NCBI RefSeq assembly: GCF_001625015.1
Contig: NZ_LVWJ02000014.1
Location: 2,914,001 to 2,978,000 of the forward strand
From: Lewinella sp. 4G2
GTDB taxonomy: Bacteria > Bacteroidota > Bacteroidia > Chitinophagales > Saprospiraceae
Direction: 5' to 3'
Length of the DNA: 64,000 nucleotides
The notes beneath the pieces were generated by a model. That model had not been told where the DNA came from. It worked only from the letters and a program-made list of their open reading frames with translations, and did no database searches. The translations under genes and the position numbers were made by a program. This document shows, in pieces, positions 25,533 through 33,792 of the stretch (positions within the stretch are counted from its first letter, which is position 1; each line of letters starts with the position of its first letter).

Positions 25533-26748
25533 CTACGAATTGTTGTAGGCCTTCGTCCGCAAAAAAGCGCTCGATCCTTTCCGTTATTCCTTCCCCGGCA
25601 CCCGCGGCAGCGCCCGAATCATTTCGCTGAACGCTGGCAAAAACCTCGGGCAACCAGCCGGAGCGCGCCAGATCGCGCAGGGGGACGAAAGCAATATCGC
25701 GGCGGCCGTCATCAAAAGTGGCGGCCATGAGGTCGAGGTATACCTTGGAATAGGGAAGGAGATGATCGGTACCCACGGCCTGTTTGAGGTAGGGATTGAG
25801 GCTGGCGAAGAGCACGTATAGTTCACCGTCGTTTAGGTCCGTTACGTCCACGGTAGTTTCACCGGATAGTAGCTCAGCCGGGGCCGGCAAACGGAGGTTT
25901 TGCAGGTACTCCAGAAGCGCAATCGCGATGCCTTCGCCAAGGCAACCCGTAGCAAGTTCCAGGTAGACCTGATTACTTTGGGTATCCTGTAGATCGTAGC
26001 CAAGACAAGTAGCACTGGCGAAAAGGGCGGCAACGAAATCCCAACTCCGGGGGCTGGCGAAACCGTACGGATTGTCTTCCGGGCTGGCGTGCAAGTACTC
26101 GGGCTGGATACGGAGGAAGGCAGCTACTCTGGCTTTGACCATGGCTAACTCCTCACTATGCTTGGCGGAGTCTATTTGGCGTAACTGTCCGCGCTCCCAA
26201 CCCGCCAGCAGCGCATTGACGTAGAGATCGCTATCAATATCCCAGGTAAGGTGGAGAAAGCGATTGCGCAGGGGAGGGGAGAGCTCCCAGCCGCCTACCA
26301 TTAGATCGGGTGGGTTAGCAGCTGCTACGATGCGCACCCCACCGGGCAATTCGTGGAAGCCCACGCGGCGTTCGAAGACTACCCGCAGGAGAGCAGACTG
26401 TACGGACGGGGGAGCCGTGCTCAGCTCATCCAGAAACAAAATACCCTGCTGAGTCTCGGTAAAATCATCTACCCACCGCGGGATAGCGTACCGCACCTTA
26501 CCATCTTCCAGTACGGGCAGGCCACTGAAATCAGTTGGGTCGTGAATGGAGGCAATGAGGGTAGTTACGGGGAAGTCGTCCGTTGCCAATGCTTCAATAA
26601 AACTGGACTTACCGACGCCAGGCCGGCCCCAGAGTAGGACGGGGATCCCCGTGAGGCCATTTTGTGTTGGTGTCGCTAACGCAATCAAAAGCGCCGCGGC
26701 GCCCTGAGGCAAATTGTGGGTGGGGTAGTTTTCAGTCACGAAAGCCAT
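25519..26748 (-). CDS. MoxR-like AAA+ ATPase
   Basis: A 409-residue AAA+ ATPase. PVLLWGRPGVGKSSFIEAL contains Walker A, GILFLDELSTAPPSVQSALL is Walker B with sensor-1 context, and VRIVAAANPPDLMVGGWEL is the following strand with the NP motif of the MoxR group. It lies directly upstream of and overlaps the VWA/DUF2201 gene; the two should form a complex that remodels or activates a partner. A copy of the 18-bp repeat encodes the GAAAGA stretch in the C-terminal linker. Confidence 0.9.
   Translation of the reverse strand: MAFVTENYPTHNLPQGAAALLIALATPTQNGLTGIPVLLWGRPGVGKSSFIEALATDDFPVTTLIASIHDPTDFSGLPVLEDGKVRYAIPRWVDDFTETQQGILFLDELSTAPPSVQSALLRVVFERRVGFHELPGGVRIVAAANPPDLMVGGWELSPPLRNRFLHLTWDIDSDLYVNALLAGWERGQLRQIDSAKHSEELAMVKARVAAFLRIQPEYLHASPEDNPYGFASPRSWDFVAALFASATCLGYDLQDTQSNQVYLELATGCLGEGIAIALLEYLQNLRLPAPAELLSGETTVDVTDLNDGELYVLFASLNPYLKQAVGTDHLLPYSKVYLDLMAATFDDGRRDIAFVPLRDLARSGWLPEVFASVQRNDSGAAAGAGEGITERIERFFADEGLQQFVDALG
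25598..25615 (-). repeat. 18-bp repeat, copy 5
   Basis: The minus strand reads GGGCGCTGCCGCGGGTGC, matching the consensus with G at the R position. It is in the C-terminal part of the MoxR-like ATPase and encodes GAAAGA. Confidence 0.85.
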
Positions 26749-26909
26749 TAACAGCAGGTTGGTGGGAGAGTTGTACTGGGAGTCGGCAAGCGTAGACTTA
26801 GCAATTCTGAAAAGTTGTTTCGAACATCCGGGCTAAGCATCTGCGTTTCAGAATTAGCAGTCGGTCACCCGATTGTAAGATTCATTTACCATCATCAAAA
26901 CACAGTTCC

Positions 26910-27155
26910 ATGGGCATCTTCGCTTGGATTATTCTCGGCCTCATCGCCGGCGCAATTGCAAAAATGATTCACCCCGGTCCCGATCCCGGTGGTTGGATCG
27001 CTTCCCTCATCATCGGCATCGTCGGTGCCGTAGTCGGCGGTTGGGTTTTTAACCTCGTCGGAATGGGCGGCGCAACGGGCATCAACCTGTGGTCCATCAT
27101 CGTCGCCGTAGTGGGTGCCATCATCTGTTTGGCCATCTACCGTCGGGTAGCCTAA
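26910..27155 (+). CDS. GlsB/YeaQ/YmgE family stress-response membrane protein
   Basis: An 81-residue protein of three hydrophobic segments, beginning MGIFAWIILGLIAGAIAKMI, followed by HPGPDPGGWIASLIIGIVGAVVGGW. This matches the transglycosylase-associated protein family throughout. It is a small inner-membrane protein induced by stress in other bacteria. It is a single-gene unit, with convergent transcription towards the acyltransferase gene. Confidence 0.9.
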   Translation: MGIFAWIILGLIAGAIAKMIHPGPDPGGWIASLIIGIVGAVVGGWVFNLVGMGGATGINLWSIIVAVVGAIICLAIYRRVA

Positions 27156-27162
27156 ATGAAAA

Positions 27163-27208
27163 TACCGGGTTGCAATTATGGTAAATCTACTGTAAGTGTA
27201 ACCCGGTA
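27163..27208. terminator. Possible bidirectional terminator
   Basis: TACCGGGTT and AACCCGGTA pair perfectly over nine bases, with a 28-base loop, between two convergent genes. The long loop makes it less certain than the other hairpins. Confidence 0.45.
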
Positions 27209-27212
27209 ACTC

Positions 27213-28952
27213 TTACTTGATCAATACCTTAGGGTATTTGATTCGACCTTTCAGTTTGAACGTACTCAGGCGATTGTGGTAGTAATACAACATCGCGTAG
27301 CTATCGCAAATAACCCTTCCCTCGGTGTCTCGGTGGAGGGGTTTGTCAATATGGAAGTTACCAATGTGCGCGATGGCGTGGCGGAGGATGCTCGCCGGAC
27401 TCTCGTACAATTCAGGGGAAACCTGGGCCCTGCCGCTATTGCTCAAGGCCAGCAATTGGTCCCGCAATTGGCCGATAACGTTCAGTAGCGCTTCCTCCTC
27501 AAAGTAGTAGTCGTCGGCAGGAATGCGGAGAAGGCCGTACAGGTCCGTTCCGGGGTTAGCCCGCTCCACCATCGCGAACGCTGCGTGGGAGGCAACGTGG
27601 CCAGCCAATATGATTCCGTCCGCGTGGTAACGCTCCACAATTTTTTCTCCCAACATTCGCGTGTATTCGCTCTCCCGCTGGTAGTCCGTATTGATCTCCC
27701 CGAACTGGTCGCGGAAGTAGGCGCGGGTGCTCACGTGGCGGCCGCTTTTCGTGAAGCTCTTCCCCTCACTATCAACGTGGTTCCCCAGCACGTCCAACGG
27801 CTGGCCCAGGCTAATGGTGATCTCGTTACCCTTCGCAAATACACCCCAAATAAATTTGAGGATGGACCGGATAGAATGGAAACTGTCCTCCGATTTAATG
27901 TAGCGATCCTGCCCTTCCCGCCGGAGGTGTTCTTCCACCAGGAACTGGGCCTCCAGGACAAAGGGATAGCTTAGGATGACTGGGACAATGAACACCTTAT
28001 CGTCCCGCCCTTCCAAGTAACGGCTGCGCTGGGCTTCGACGGCGGTTCCGAGCAAGCCAAGCTTCAACTTGGTTTCCAAGGCGCCCGATCGGGAGCGCGT
28101 CCCACCCGGGAAGAACAGACTCGGCACGCCCCGCTGGATGATGAGTTTGGAGAACATCTTCAGCGCCGTCATGTAGATCGGGTTCCGCTTGCGGCGGTCC
28201 ACCCGGTAGGCCCCCAGGCGGTTCATGAAGTAGGCGGTGTAGCCCGTATTGTACAGGTTGAGGCCGGCCCCGAAGCTTACGGCTGGAAGCCCGGCCACCT
28301 GGTCGAGCGCGTAGCCGATCAGGATAGAATCCAGATTGGAAAAGTGAGTCGGGACGAACACAACCGTGCCCTTTCCCGAGAGCTCTCGTACCTGTTCCAC
28401 GAAACCGCGAACCAGTAACTTTTCTTCCAGCAGGATCTTCTTCGAAAAGAAGGACCGGAAACTGCGCCCATCCGCCGCGTTGAGCAGTCTGCCAAAGAAA
28501 AAGGTGAGGAAGCGCCGCGCGAATTTGAAGGTGGGAATCTTGAAGTGGCCAACGATCTCATTGGAATAGCGGTGGACGATCTTGCGCAGGATTGACCGCG
28601 CGGCGTCGTCGCCCTTCGTTTCCACATCTTCGTCGAGGGAGCGGCTCGCCAGTTTTTTGGCCAGGCTCTTCCAGTAGCCGCGTTCTTTGGGTGGATCCAC
28701 CTTCCACGGCTCCTTGCGCGTTCTTTCCTGTTCGCTGTAGAGGGTTTTACTGAGAAGTTCCTTCAGGTTGTCGCCGTGTTCTTCGAGCAGACGGCTATAC
28801 GTTTCCTCGTCGAGGCTCTCCACAAAAGCTTCGCGGTTTTCGTGGAGTTTATAAATATCCCAAGCCTCCAGATCGGGGGCGATGTGGTCGTAGCGCTTTC
28901 CAGCGTGTTGAAATTCCTCTACGGGGGCGGTCTTTGGTGTGGTGGCAGTCAA
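27213..28952 (-). CDS. PlsB-like glycerol-phosphate acyltransferase
   Basis: A 579-residue phospholipid acyltransferase. FVPTHFSNLDSILIGYAL contains the HX4D catalytic motif (H203, D208), and FFPGGTRSRSG is the later substrate-binding motif comparable with the EGGRSRTG of PlsB. It most likely makes lysophosphatidic acid from glycerol 3-phosphate. A TTG at 28952 is the apparent start. A TAACTTAG box lies six bases upstream of it. The protein is shorter than E. coli PlsB and has its own N-terminal alpha-helical region. Confidence 0.85.
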   Translation of the reverse strand: MTATTPKTAPVEEFQHAGKRYDHIAPDLEAWDIYKLHENREAFVESLDEETYSRLLEEHGDNLKELLSKTLYSEQERTRKEPWKVDPPKERGYWKSLAKKLASRSLDEDVETKGDDAARSILRKIVHRYSNEIVGHFKIPTFKFARRFLTFFFGRLLNAADGRSFRSFFSKKILLEEKLLVRGFVEQVRELSGKGTVVFVPTHFSNLDSILIGYALDQVAGLPAVSFGAGLNLYNTGYTAYFMNRLGAYRVDRRKRNPIYMTALKMFSKLIIQRGVPSLFFPGGTRSRSGALETKLKLGLLGTAVEAQRSRYLEGRDDKVFIVPVILSYPFVLEAQFLVEEHLRREGQDRYIKSEDSFHSIRSILKFIWGVFAKGNEITISLGQPLDVLGNHVDSEGKSFTKSGRHVSTRAYFRDQFGEINTDYQRESEYTRMLGEKIVERYHADGIILAGHVASHAAFAMVERANPGTDLYGLLRIPADDYYFEEEALLNVIGQLRDQLLALSNSGRAQVSPELYESPASILRHAIAHIGNFHIDKPLHRDTEGRVICDSYAMLYYYHNRLSTFKLKGRIKYPKVLIK

Positions 28953-28963
28953 GGAGCGCTAAG

Positions 28964-29581
28964 TTAGGTGGTTTCGGCGTAGGGCCAGTCGAGCGTCTCG
29001 AGGGTGCTTTCGATGAAGGCGAGCAGCTCGTCGCGGCCTTCAAATTTGATGGCGCTCGTCAGGAAGGTGGGAGGAAGTTCTTCCCAGTACTCCAGTAGCT
29101 TCTGCTTAAATGCCTCCACATTTTTCAGGCCGCGGGCCTGCTTGCGGTCGGTCTTAGTAAATACCAGCACGAAGGGTACGCCGTGCTCGCCGAGCCAATT
29201 CACGAATTCCAGGTCGATCTTCTGAGGTGGCACGTTGCTGTCGATCAGGACCATCGCGCAGGCCATCTGCTCGCGTTTCAGGAAATAGTTGGTGGTCCGC
29301 GTTTCCCATTTGGAGCGGGTTTTCTTGCTGTGCAGGGCGTAGCCGTAGCCGGGCAAATCGGTTAGGTTCCAGCTATTGTTGATCAGGAAGTAGTTGATCA
29401 ACTGCGTTTTACCGGGCTTCCCACTCGTTTTGGCCAGCTCCTTGCGGCGCGTAAGCATATTGATCAGGCTACTCTTACCCACGTTACTGCGCCCAATGAA
29501 GGCAAACTCCGGGCGCTGCCCCTCTGGTATTTGGTTCACCCGCGCGTAACTGGTAGAGAAACTGGAAGAAGTAATGGACAT
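28964..29581 (-). CDS. engB: Ribosome biogenesis GTPase EngB/YsxC
   Basis: A 205-residue GTP-binding protein required for assembly of the large ribosomal subunit. G1 is GRSNVGKSS, G3 DLPGYG and G4 TKTD. The start is set at ATG 29581, which gives the normal EngB N-terminus and length; upstream residues in the same frame read through a copy of the 18-bp repeat and are not family-like. A -7 box (TACCTTTG on the minus strand, 29656-29663) lies about 75 bases upstream. Confidence 0.95.
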   Translation of the reverse strand: MSITSSSFSTSYARVNQIPEGQRPEFAFIGRSNVGKSSLINMLTRRKELAKTSGKPGKTQLINYFLINNSWNLTDLPGYGYALHSKKTRSKWETRTTNYFLKREQMACAMVLIDSNVPPQKIDLEFVNWLGEHGVPFVLVFTKTDRKQARGLKNVEAFKQKLLEYWEELPPTFLTSAIKFEGRDELLAFIESTLETLDWPYAETT

Positions 29582-29618
29582 CAGTAGGTCGGTAAAACGT
29601 GGTGAAGCAATAAGTGCT

Positions 29619-29636
29619 GGGCGCTGTCGCAGGTGC
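29619..29636 (+). repeat. 18-bp repeat, copy 6 (intergenic)
   Basis: GGGCGCTGTCGCAGGTGC, a full match with T at the variable position, between the engB start and its probable promoter, so it would lie in the 5' leader. Confidence 0.85.
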
Positions 29637-29655
29637 ACTGCAAATGAATAACGGG

Positions 29656-29663
29656 CAAAGGTA
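29656..29663 (-). promoter_or_regulatory. TAnnTTTG -7 promoter box for engB
   Basis: The minus strand reads TACCTTTG, an exact consensus match, 74 bases before the engB ATG. Confidence 0.4.
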
Positions 29664-29859
29664 AGCCTCCGCCGTTCCCTTCACCATTCACTGTTCACGG
29701 ATAGCTAAAGTGATAACAGCAGGAGGGGAAAAGGGGTTGGGCCACGCCGATCACTGCCGTCCGTCGAACTTCCATCCCACTTCGTCGACCAAAGTGGCGC
29801 CGTACCACCCTTTGATCCGATCATTGCAGCGTAACCATCAATAAACACCCACTACAACC

Positions 29860-30324
29860 ATGATTAAGTACTTTACCCGGGCCATCGGAAAGTTCGCCAC
29901 CTTCACTGGGCGCTCGCGCCGCAAGGAATTCTGGTACTTCGTACTGGCCGTCGCCATCATCAAAGCCATCCTCCTAAATATTCACGGTAGCGTGATTGGC
30001 AATGAAAAGGGGCTAGAGAAATTTCTGGATCTCCTCTTTTTCGTTCCCTCCCTCGCCGTAGCTGTTCGCCGTCTCCACGATACCGGCCGCAGCGGTTGGT
30101 GGATGCTAATGGCACCCACCGGGATCGGTTTCATCATTCTTCTCTTCTGGTTCGCTCAGGACGGAGACCCCCACGCTAACGAATACGGCGCCAACCCCAA
30201 AGGATATGATGATGGTAACGGTGACGACCGTACCGGCCGCCGCCGCCGTAAGAATAAGAAGTACCGTAAGCGCCTCTACAAAACCCTGAAGGAATGGGAG
30301 CAGGACGACGACCAGCTCGTTTAA
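29860..30324 (+). CDS. DUF805 membrane protein
   Basis: A 154-residue protein. The N-terminal GRSRRKEFWYFVLAV and the central VRRLHDTGRSGWWMLM are the DUF805 signatures. It has about three hydrophobic segments and an unusually long, charged C-terminal tail (DRTGRRRRKNKKYRKRLYKT), which probably stays in the cytoplasm. The function of DUF805 proteins is unknown. It is a single-gene unit followed by a terminator. Confidence 0.85.
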   Translation: MIKYFTRAIGKFATFTGRSRRKEFWYFVLAVAIIKAILLNIHGSVIGNEKGLEKFLDLLFFVPSLAVAVRRLHDTGRSGWWMLMAPTGIGFIILLFWFAQDGDPHANEYGANPKGYDDGNGDDRTGRRRRKNKKYRKRLYKTLKEWEQDDDQLV

Positions 30325-30397
30325 CGCCTCGCAACCTTGTAGTAAAGAGAGAAACCCGTTAATAACAATCGTTGCCGTGATTCGCAACGATAATTAC

Positions 30398-30430
30398 AAA
30401 ACCCCGCGCCACGCAACTGGCCGGGGTTTT
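30398..30430. terminator. Terminator hairpin between convergent genes
   Basis: AAAACCCCG pairs with CGGGGTTTT over nine bases, followed by TTC on the plus strand and preceded by an A-rich stretch that would read as T-rich on the minus strand. It lies between the DUF805 gene and the CcmB-like gene and could work both ways. Confidence 0.65.
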
Positions 30431-30453
30431 TCTTGCGGCCGTTCCATCAACGG

Positions 30454-31119
30454 TCAATCCCTCCACACGAAGGGGAATAGCACCAGGCCAACGGCCAGTC
30501 CAATCAAATCGAGGGCCGCGAGGTAAATAATGATGCTTCCCGCCTGGCCAGACGTCAGGCCAAAAGCATTTCCTCCTAAATTGACCAGCAGGTAGAGTAG
30601 GGGAGTAAGCAAGGGTAGCGAAAGGATGGCCATCAAAGTTCCATTCCCCCCGGCCCGAGCAGAGATCGCCGCCACAAAAGTGAGGACGGCCGACAGCCCG
30701 ATCCCACCCAGCCCGATGGCGGCCAGGAAGGCTCCCGTCTCAAACAGGTAGGATTCCCGCGCGAAAAAGGTAAGGATGCCATAGCTCAGCCCCGACACGA
30801 TCCAAATGATCAGTGTATTGTAGATCCACTTACTCGCCAGCAGGGCCTCCGGGCTCGCCAGTTGGTAATAATAGAGGTGACGCCGGCCCCCTTCCCGCAA
30901 GAAACTACGTCCGCTGGCGACCAGGGCGCCAAAGAACAGGACGATCCACAGCACGGCATTGAACGTCATCGCCGAAAAGTTGGTGATCGCCAGGTAAACG
31001 ATCGTCGCCGTCACCGCCACGTACAGGAATACGCTGCTGATGGCGCTGCGGTCCCGCCACTCCGTTTTGATTTCCCAGCGTAAAAGGTGGGCGATTTGCT
31101 CCAGGGTAGTCACGGTCAC
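30454..31119 (-). CDS. CcmB-like ABC-2 membrane protein (cytochrome c maturation)
   Basis: A polytopic protein of about 220 residues. IAHLLRWEIKTEWRDRSAISSVFLYV, the block ending in SGRSFLREGGRRHLYYYQL and the following six-helix pattern match CcmB, the membrane subunit of the CcmABC haem-handling complex. I start it at GTG 31119 (31113 is an alternative), since upstream codons are not family-like. No CcmA, CcmC or other cytochrome c maturation gene is adjacent, which is odd for Proteobacteria, although Bacteroidota often scatter these genes. Confidence 0.75.
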   Translation of the reverse strand: MTVTTLEQIAHLLRWEIKTEWRDRSAISSVFLYVAVTATIVYLAITNFSAMTFNAVLWIVLFFGALVASGRSFLREGGRRHLYYYQLASPEALLASKWIYNTLIIWIVSGLSYGILTFFARESYLFETGAFLAAIGLGGIGLSAVLTFVAAISARAGGNGTLMAILSLPLLTPLLYLLVNLGGNAFGLTSGQAGSIIIYLAALDLIGLAVGLVLFPFVWRD

Positions 31120-31313
31120 AATGATACGGCGGTTGGCGGGACGAGGGAGGAGTGCCGGGTAAGTCTTACGTAAAAGGTGAGCCGCCACGGTACTGGTTAG
31201 TCCTTTCCGCAAATTTGGTCGCTTACGGTACCCGCCACATTTTAATACGGCCTTAATAATCAGTCACCCGTCTAAAACGTTAGCTGTTTGCTACGATAAG
31301 GAAGTGGCTTTCG

Positions 31314-31321
31314 TACCTTCG
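31314..31321 (+). promoter_or_regulatory. Near-consensus promoter for the amidase gene
   Basis: TACCTTCG at the -7 position is paired with TTTG at 31287-31290, 23 bases upstream. The ATG is at 31366. Confidence 0.4.
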
Positions 31322-31365
31322 CCTACCACTGTCCGTGCATTGTTCCGTCTAGCTTTCACCAACTT

Positions 31366-32703
31366 ATGTTCCCCCAAAAACTAACCCTCCTCTTCCTGTG
31401 CCTGCTCTGTTGCTCGGTCTCCCTGAGCGCAGAAGCCGTCACGGTGGTAGCGAAGCGGGGGGACGGCGTCTACTCCATTCTGCGCCACTACGGGCTGCTG
31501 GAATTCCCCTGTAACCTGGATGAGTTCTACCGGCTCAATATGTTGCCTAAAAACGCTGGCCTGCGGGTCGGCCGTAGCTACAAGTTGCCCATCGAGGAGG
31601 TGACCTACAACGGGAAGAGCATCCGCAGCACCACGAACAACAAGAACTACAACCGGGCGCTGGACATCCAGTACTTCAATGACGGCCTCCTTGAGAAAGG
31701 CGTTCGGAAAAAAGACTTTCGGGAGGACAAGAAATTATGGGTGCCCTTCCACATCGACAATTGCCCCACGCCGCCGAAGGTCGAATCAACGACGACGGTG
31801 CCCTCCGCCTCGAAACCTACCCCGACGCCAAGCCCGGATAAGGAAATCAAAGATTTAGGGGAGATTACCAAGAACGACGGGATCAAGGAACAGGCTGGTG
31901 ACGACAACCCCGTGCAGTCCAGCCCCCGCTCCGGTGGGCGACCAACCGGCCCCGCGCCTGAGCAGTCGACGCGCAGCAAGTTCCGCACCTTCGACATCTT
32001 CGGTGAAAAGTACGCCTACGTTCCCAAGATTGATGACCGTTTGGCGGGGCGGATCTACTACATCATGTCCGGCCACGGTGGTCCCGACCCGGGTGCGTCG
32101 GCTAAACGAAATGGCCGCCGGATCTACGAAGACGAATACGCCTACGACGTAGCCCTGCGGCTGACGCGTAACATCCTCGCCCACGGCGGTACGCCCTACA
32201 TGATCATTCGGGATAACACCCACGGGATTCGGGACGAGCGCTACCTCCCGGCGGACAAAACCGAAACCGTTTGGGGAGGCGACGCCATCCCTCTCAACCA
32301 AAAGAAACGGCTTTGGCAACGGTGCGATATCGTCAATGCCCTCTACGAGCAGAACCTCGCTAAAGGTTTATCCGACCAAACCATGATCAGCATCCACGTG
32401 GATAGCCGCCACCGCAACAAGCGGGTAGATCTCTTTTTCTACCATGATGCGAACGATATGATCGGGAAGAAGAAAGCCACCCACATGCGGAACACGATCG
32501 GGGAGATGTACGACAAGACCCGTGCCGGACGTGGGTACGACGGGACGGTATCCGCTCGCGATCTACACGTGCTCCGGGAAGCGAAACCCAGCAGCGTCTT
32601 CATTGAGCTGGCGAACATGGCCAACCCTTCCGATCAACTACGTATCCTGGAGCCCAGCAACCGACAATTGATTGCCGACTGGCTGTTGCTCGGTCTTTAC
32701 TAG
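31366..32703 (+). CDS. N-acetylmuramoyl-L-alanine amidase (Amidase_3)
   Basis: A 445-residue exported peptidoglycan amidase that cleaves the bond between MurNAc and the stem peptide. A signal peptide (about 1-24) is followed by a LysM-like region (VVAKRGDGVYSILRHYGLL), a Pro/Thr-rich linker (about 140-205) and a C-terminal zinc-dependent catalytic domain. The zinc ligands are in MSGHGGPDPGA (His), YEDEYAYDV (Glu) and ISIHVDS (His), with FIELANMAN at the end carrying the catalytic Glu. It is probably involved in cell separation or wall turnover. Confidence 0.92.
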   Translation: MFPQKLTLLFLCLLCCSVSLSAEAVTVVAKRGDGVYSILRHYGLLEFPCNLDEFYRLNMLPKNAGLRVGRSYKLPIEEVTYNGKSIRSTTNNKNYNRALDIQYFNDGLLEKGVRKKDFREDKKLWVPFHIDNCPTPPKVESTTTVPSASKPTPTPSPDKEIKDLGEITKNDGIKEQAGDDNPVQSSPRSGGRPTGPAPEQSTRSKFRTFDIFGEKYAYVPKIDDRLAGRIYYIMSGHGGPDPGASAKRNGRRIYEDEYAYDVALRLTRNILAHGGTPYMIIRDNTHGIRDERYLPADKTETVWGGDAIPLNQKKRLWQRCDIVNALYEQNLAKGLSDQTMISIHVDSRHRNKRVDLFFYHDANDMIGKKKATHMRNTIGEMYDKTRAGRGYDGTVSARDLHVLREAKPSSVFIELANMANPSDQLRILEPSNRQLIADWLLLGLY

Positions 32704-32878
32704 CATAATATCGTAGGTACCACTGCGTTACCCAGGCGTAAGCCAATCCGTATGGTGGTTACGAAATGAAGAAGTGAGCCTGAGCTTCGCTTAATCATCT
32801 CCAGCCGACGGTAGTTTAAGTTAAAGGGTCGTCACCGGCGACTTGCGGTTTATCACTACCTTAACGGCGTCTTATGCA

Positions 32879-32886
32879 TATTTTTG
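32879..32886 (+). promoter_or_regulatory. TAnnTTTG -7 promoter box
   Basis: TATTTTTG matches the consensus and lies 37 bases before the ATG of the thioredoxin gene. The rest of the 32704-32923 interval shows no gene. Confidence 0.4.
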
Positions 32887-32923
32887 GTCACCTCACTGTT
32901 CATAATCCCACAAATACAAATAC

Positions 32924-33418
32924 ATGATTAAGCAATTGTTTTTCTCCCTGCTCCTCGTAGGGATGGCCGGTTCACTGTCCGCCCAGGCTGCTTTTCCCAC
33001 ACCGACGCTGAAAACCGTCGATCACCAGTCCGTAGAGCTAGCCGATAAGATTGGCAACGGGCAAGTGACCGTCGTCGCCGTCTGGGCTACCTGGTGCCAA
33101 CCCTGCCACATGGAGTTGGACCATATGAGTAAGTACCTCGATAAGTGGAAGAACGAACTCGATGTCCAATTCCTCGCCATCAGCGTCGATAAGCGCCACA
33201 TGGTCAACCGCATCCCCGCGCTCGTTAGCCGCAAAGGTTGGGAGTACGATATCCTCGTCGATTCCAATTCTGCCCTGCAGAGCCAACTCGGTTTCCGTAG
33301 CATTCCCCAGATGTACATCATCGACGGTGATGGGAAGATTGTCAAGGAGTTCAGCGGTTACCGCGACGGCCGGGAAGAAGAAGTGGACCGGATGCTTAAC
33401 CAGCTTTCCAGTAAGTAG
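32924..33418 (+). CDS. TlpA-like exported thioredoxin
   Basis: A 164-residue periplasmic thiol-disulfide protein. A signal peptide (about 1-22, ending LSAQA) is followed by a thioredoxin fold with the active site VWATWCQPCHME (CxxC) and a conserved cis-proline region in LGFRSIPQMYIID. It probably reduces or isomerises disulfides in the periplasm, for example during cytochrome c maturation; the CcmB-like gene is about 1.8 kb away. A very strong terminator follows. Confidence 0.9.
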   Translation: MIKQLFFSLLLVGMAGSLSAQAAFPTPTLKTVDHQSVELADKIGNGQVTVVAVWATWCQPCHMELDHMSKYLDKWKNELDVQFLAISVDKRHMVNRIPALVSRKGWEYDILVDSNSALQSQLGFRSIPQMYIIDGDGKIVKEFSGYRDGREEEVDRMLNQLSSK

Positions 33419-33444
33419 CAGGCACTTTCCAACCACCCTAAATC

Positions 33445-33480
33445 AAGAAAGGCCCGACGATGATTCGTCGGGCCTTTCTT
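33445..33480 (+). terminator. Strong terminator hairpin after the thioredoxin gene
   Basis: AAGAAAGGCCCGACGA pairs perfectly over 16 bases with TCGTCGGGCCTTTCTT, with a TGAT loop. The stem contains the 3' T run. It sits 27 bases after the stop. Confidence 0.9.
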
Positions 33481-33545
33481 ATTGTTGTGGCTATCGTTTC
33501 AGCTTACCAGAAGGCTAGCTTTCGAAGGCCTCGTGATACGTAGAC

Positions 33546-33752
33546 TTATACGTCCACTTCGAAGGTGATCTTCACATTCACGCGGAATTTATCCACCTTA
33601 CCATCCTTGATGGTGACGGATTGCTCGTTGAGGTAAGCGGAACGGATGTTGCGCACGGATTTGCCGGTATCTTCTACCGCATTGCGAATCGCGTCTTCGT
33701 AGCTTTTGGATGATTCAGAGAGAACTTCGATTACTTTAAGCACTTTGCCCAT
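33546..33752 (-). CDS. Dodecin family flavin-binding protein
   Basis: A 68-residue protein starting at ATG 33752 (MGKVLKVIEVLSESSKSYED). The pattern of one helix and three strands, the length and the DAIRNAVEDTGKSVRNIRSA segment are those of dodecin, a dodecameric flavin store. It is a single gene on the minus strand. Confidence 0.93.
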   Translation of the reverse strand: MGKVLKVIEVLSESSKSYEDAIRNAVEDTGKSVRNIRSAYLNEQSVTIKDGKVDKFRVNVKITFEVDV

Positions 33753-33792
33753 AGTCAAATGTTTTGTGGACTGGCACTTCGCCAGGCCGGAT

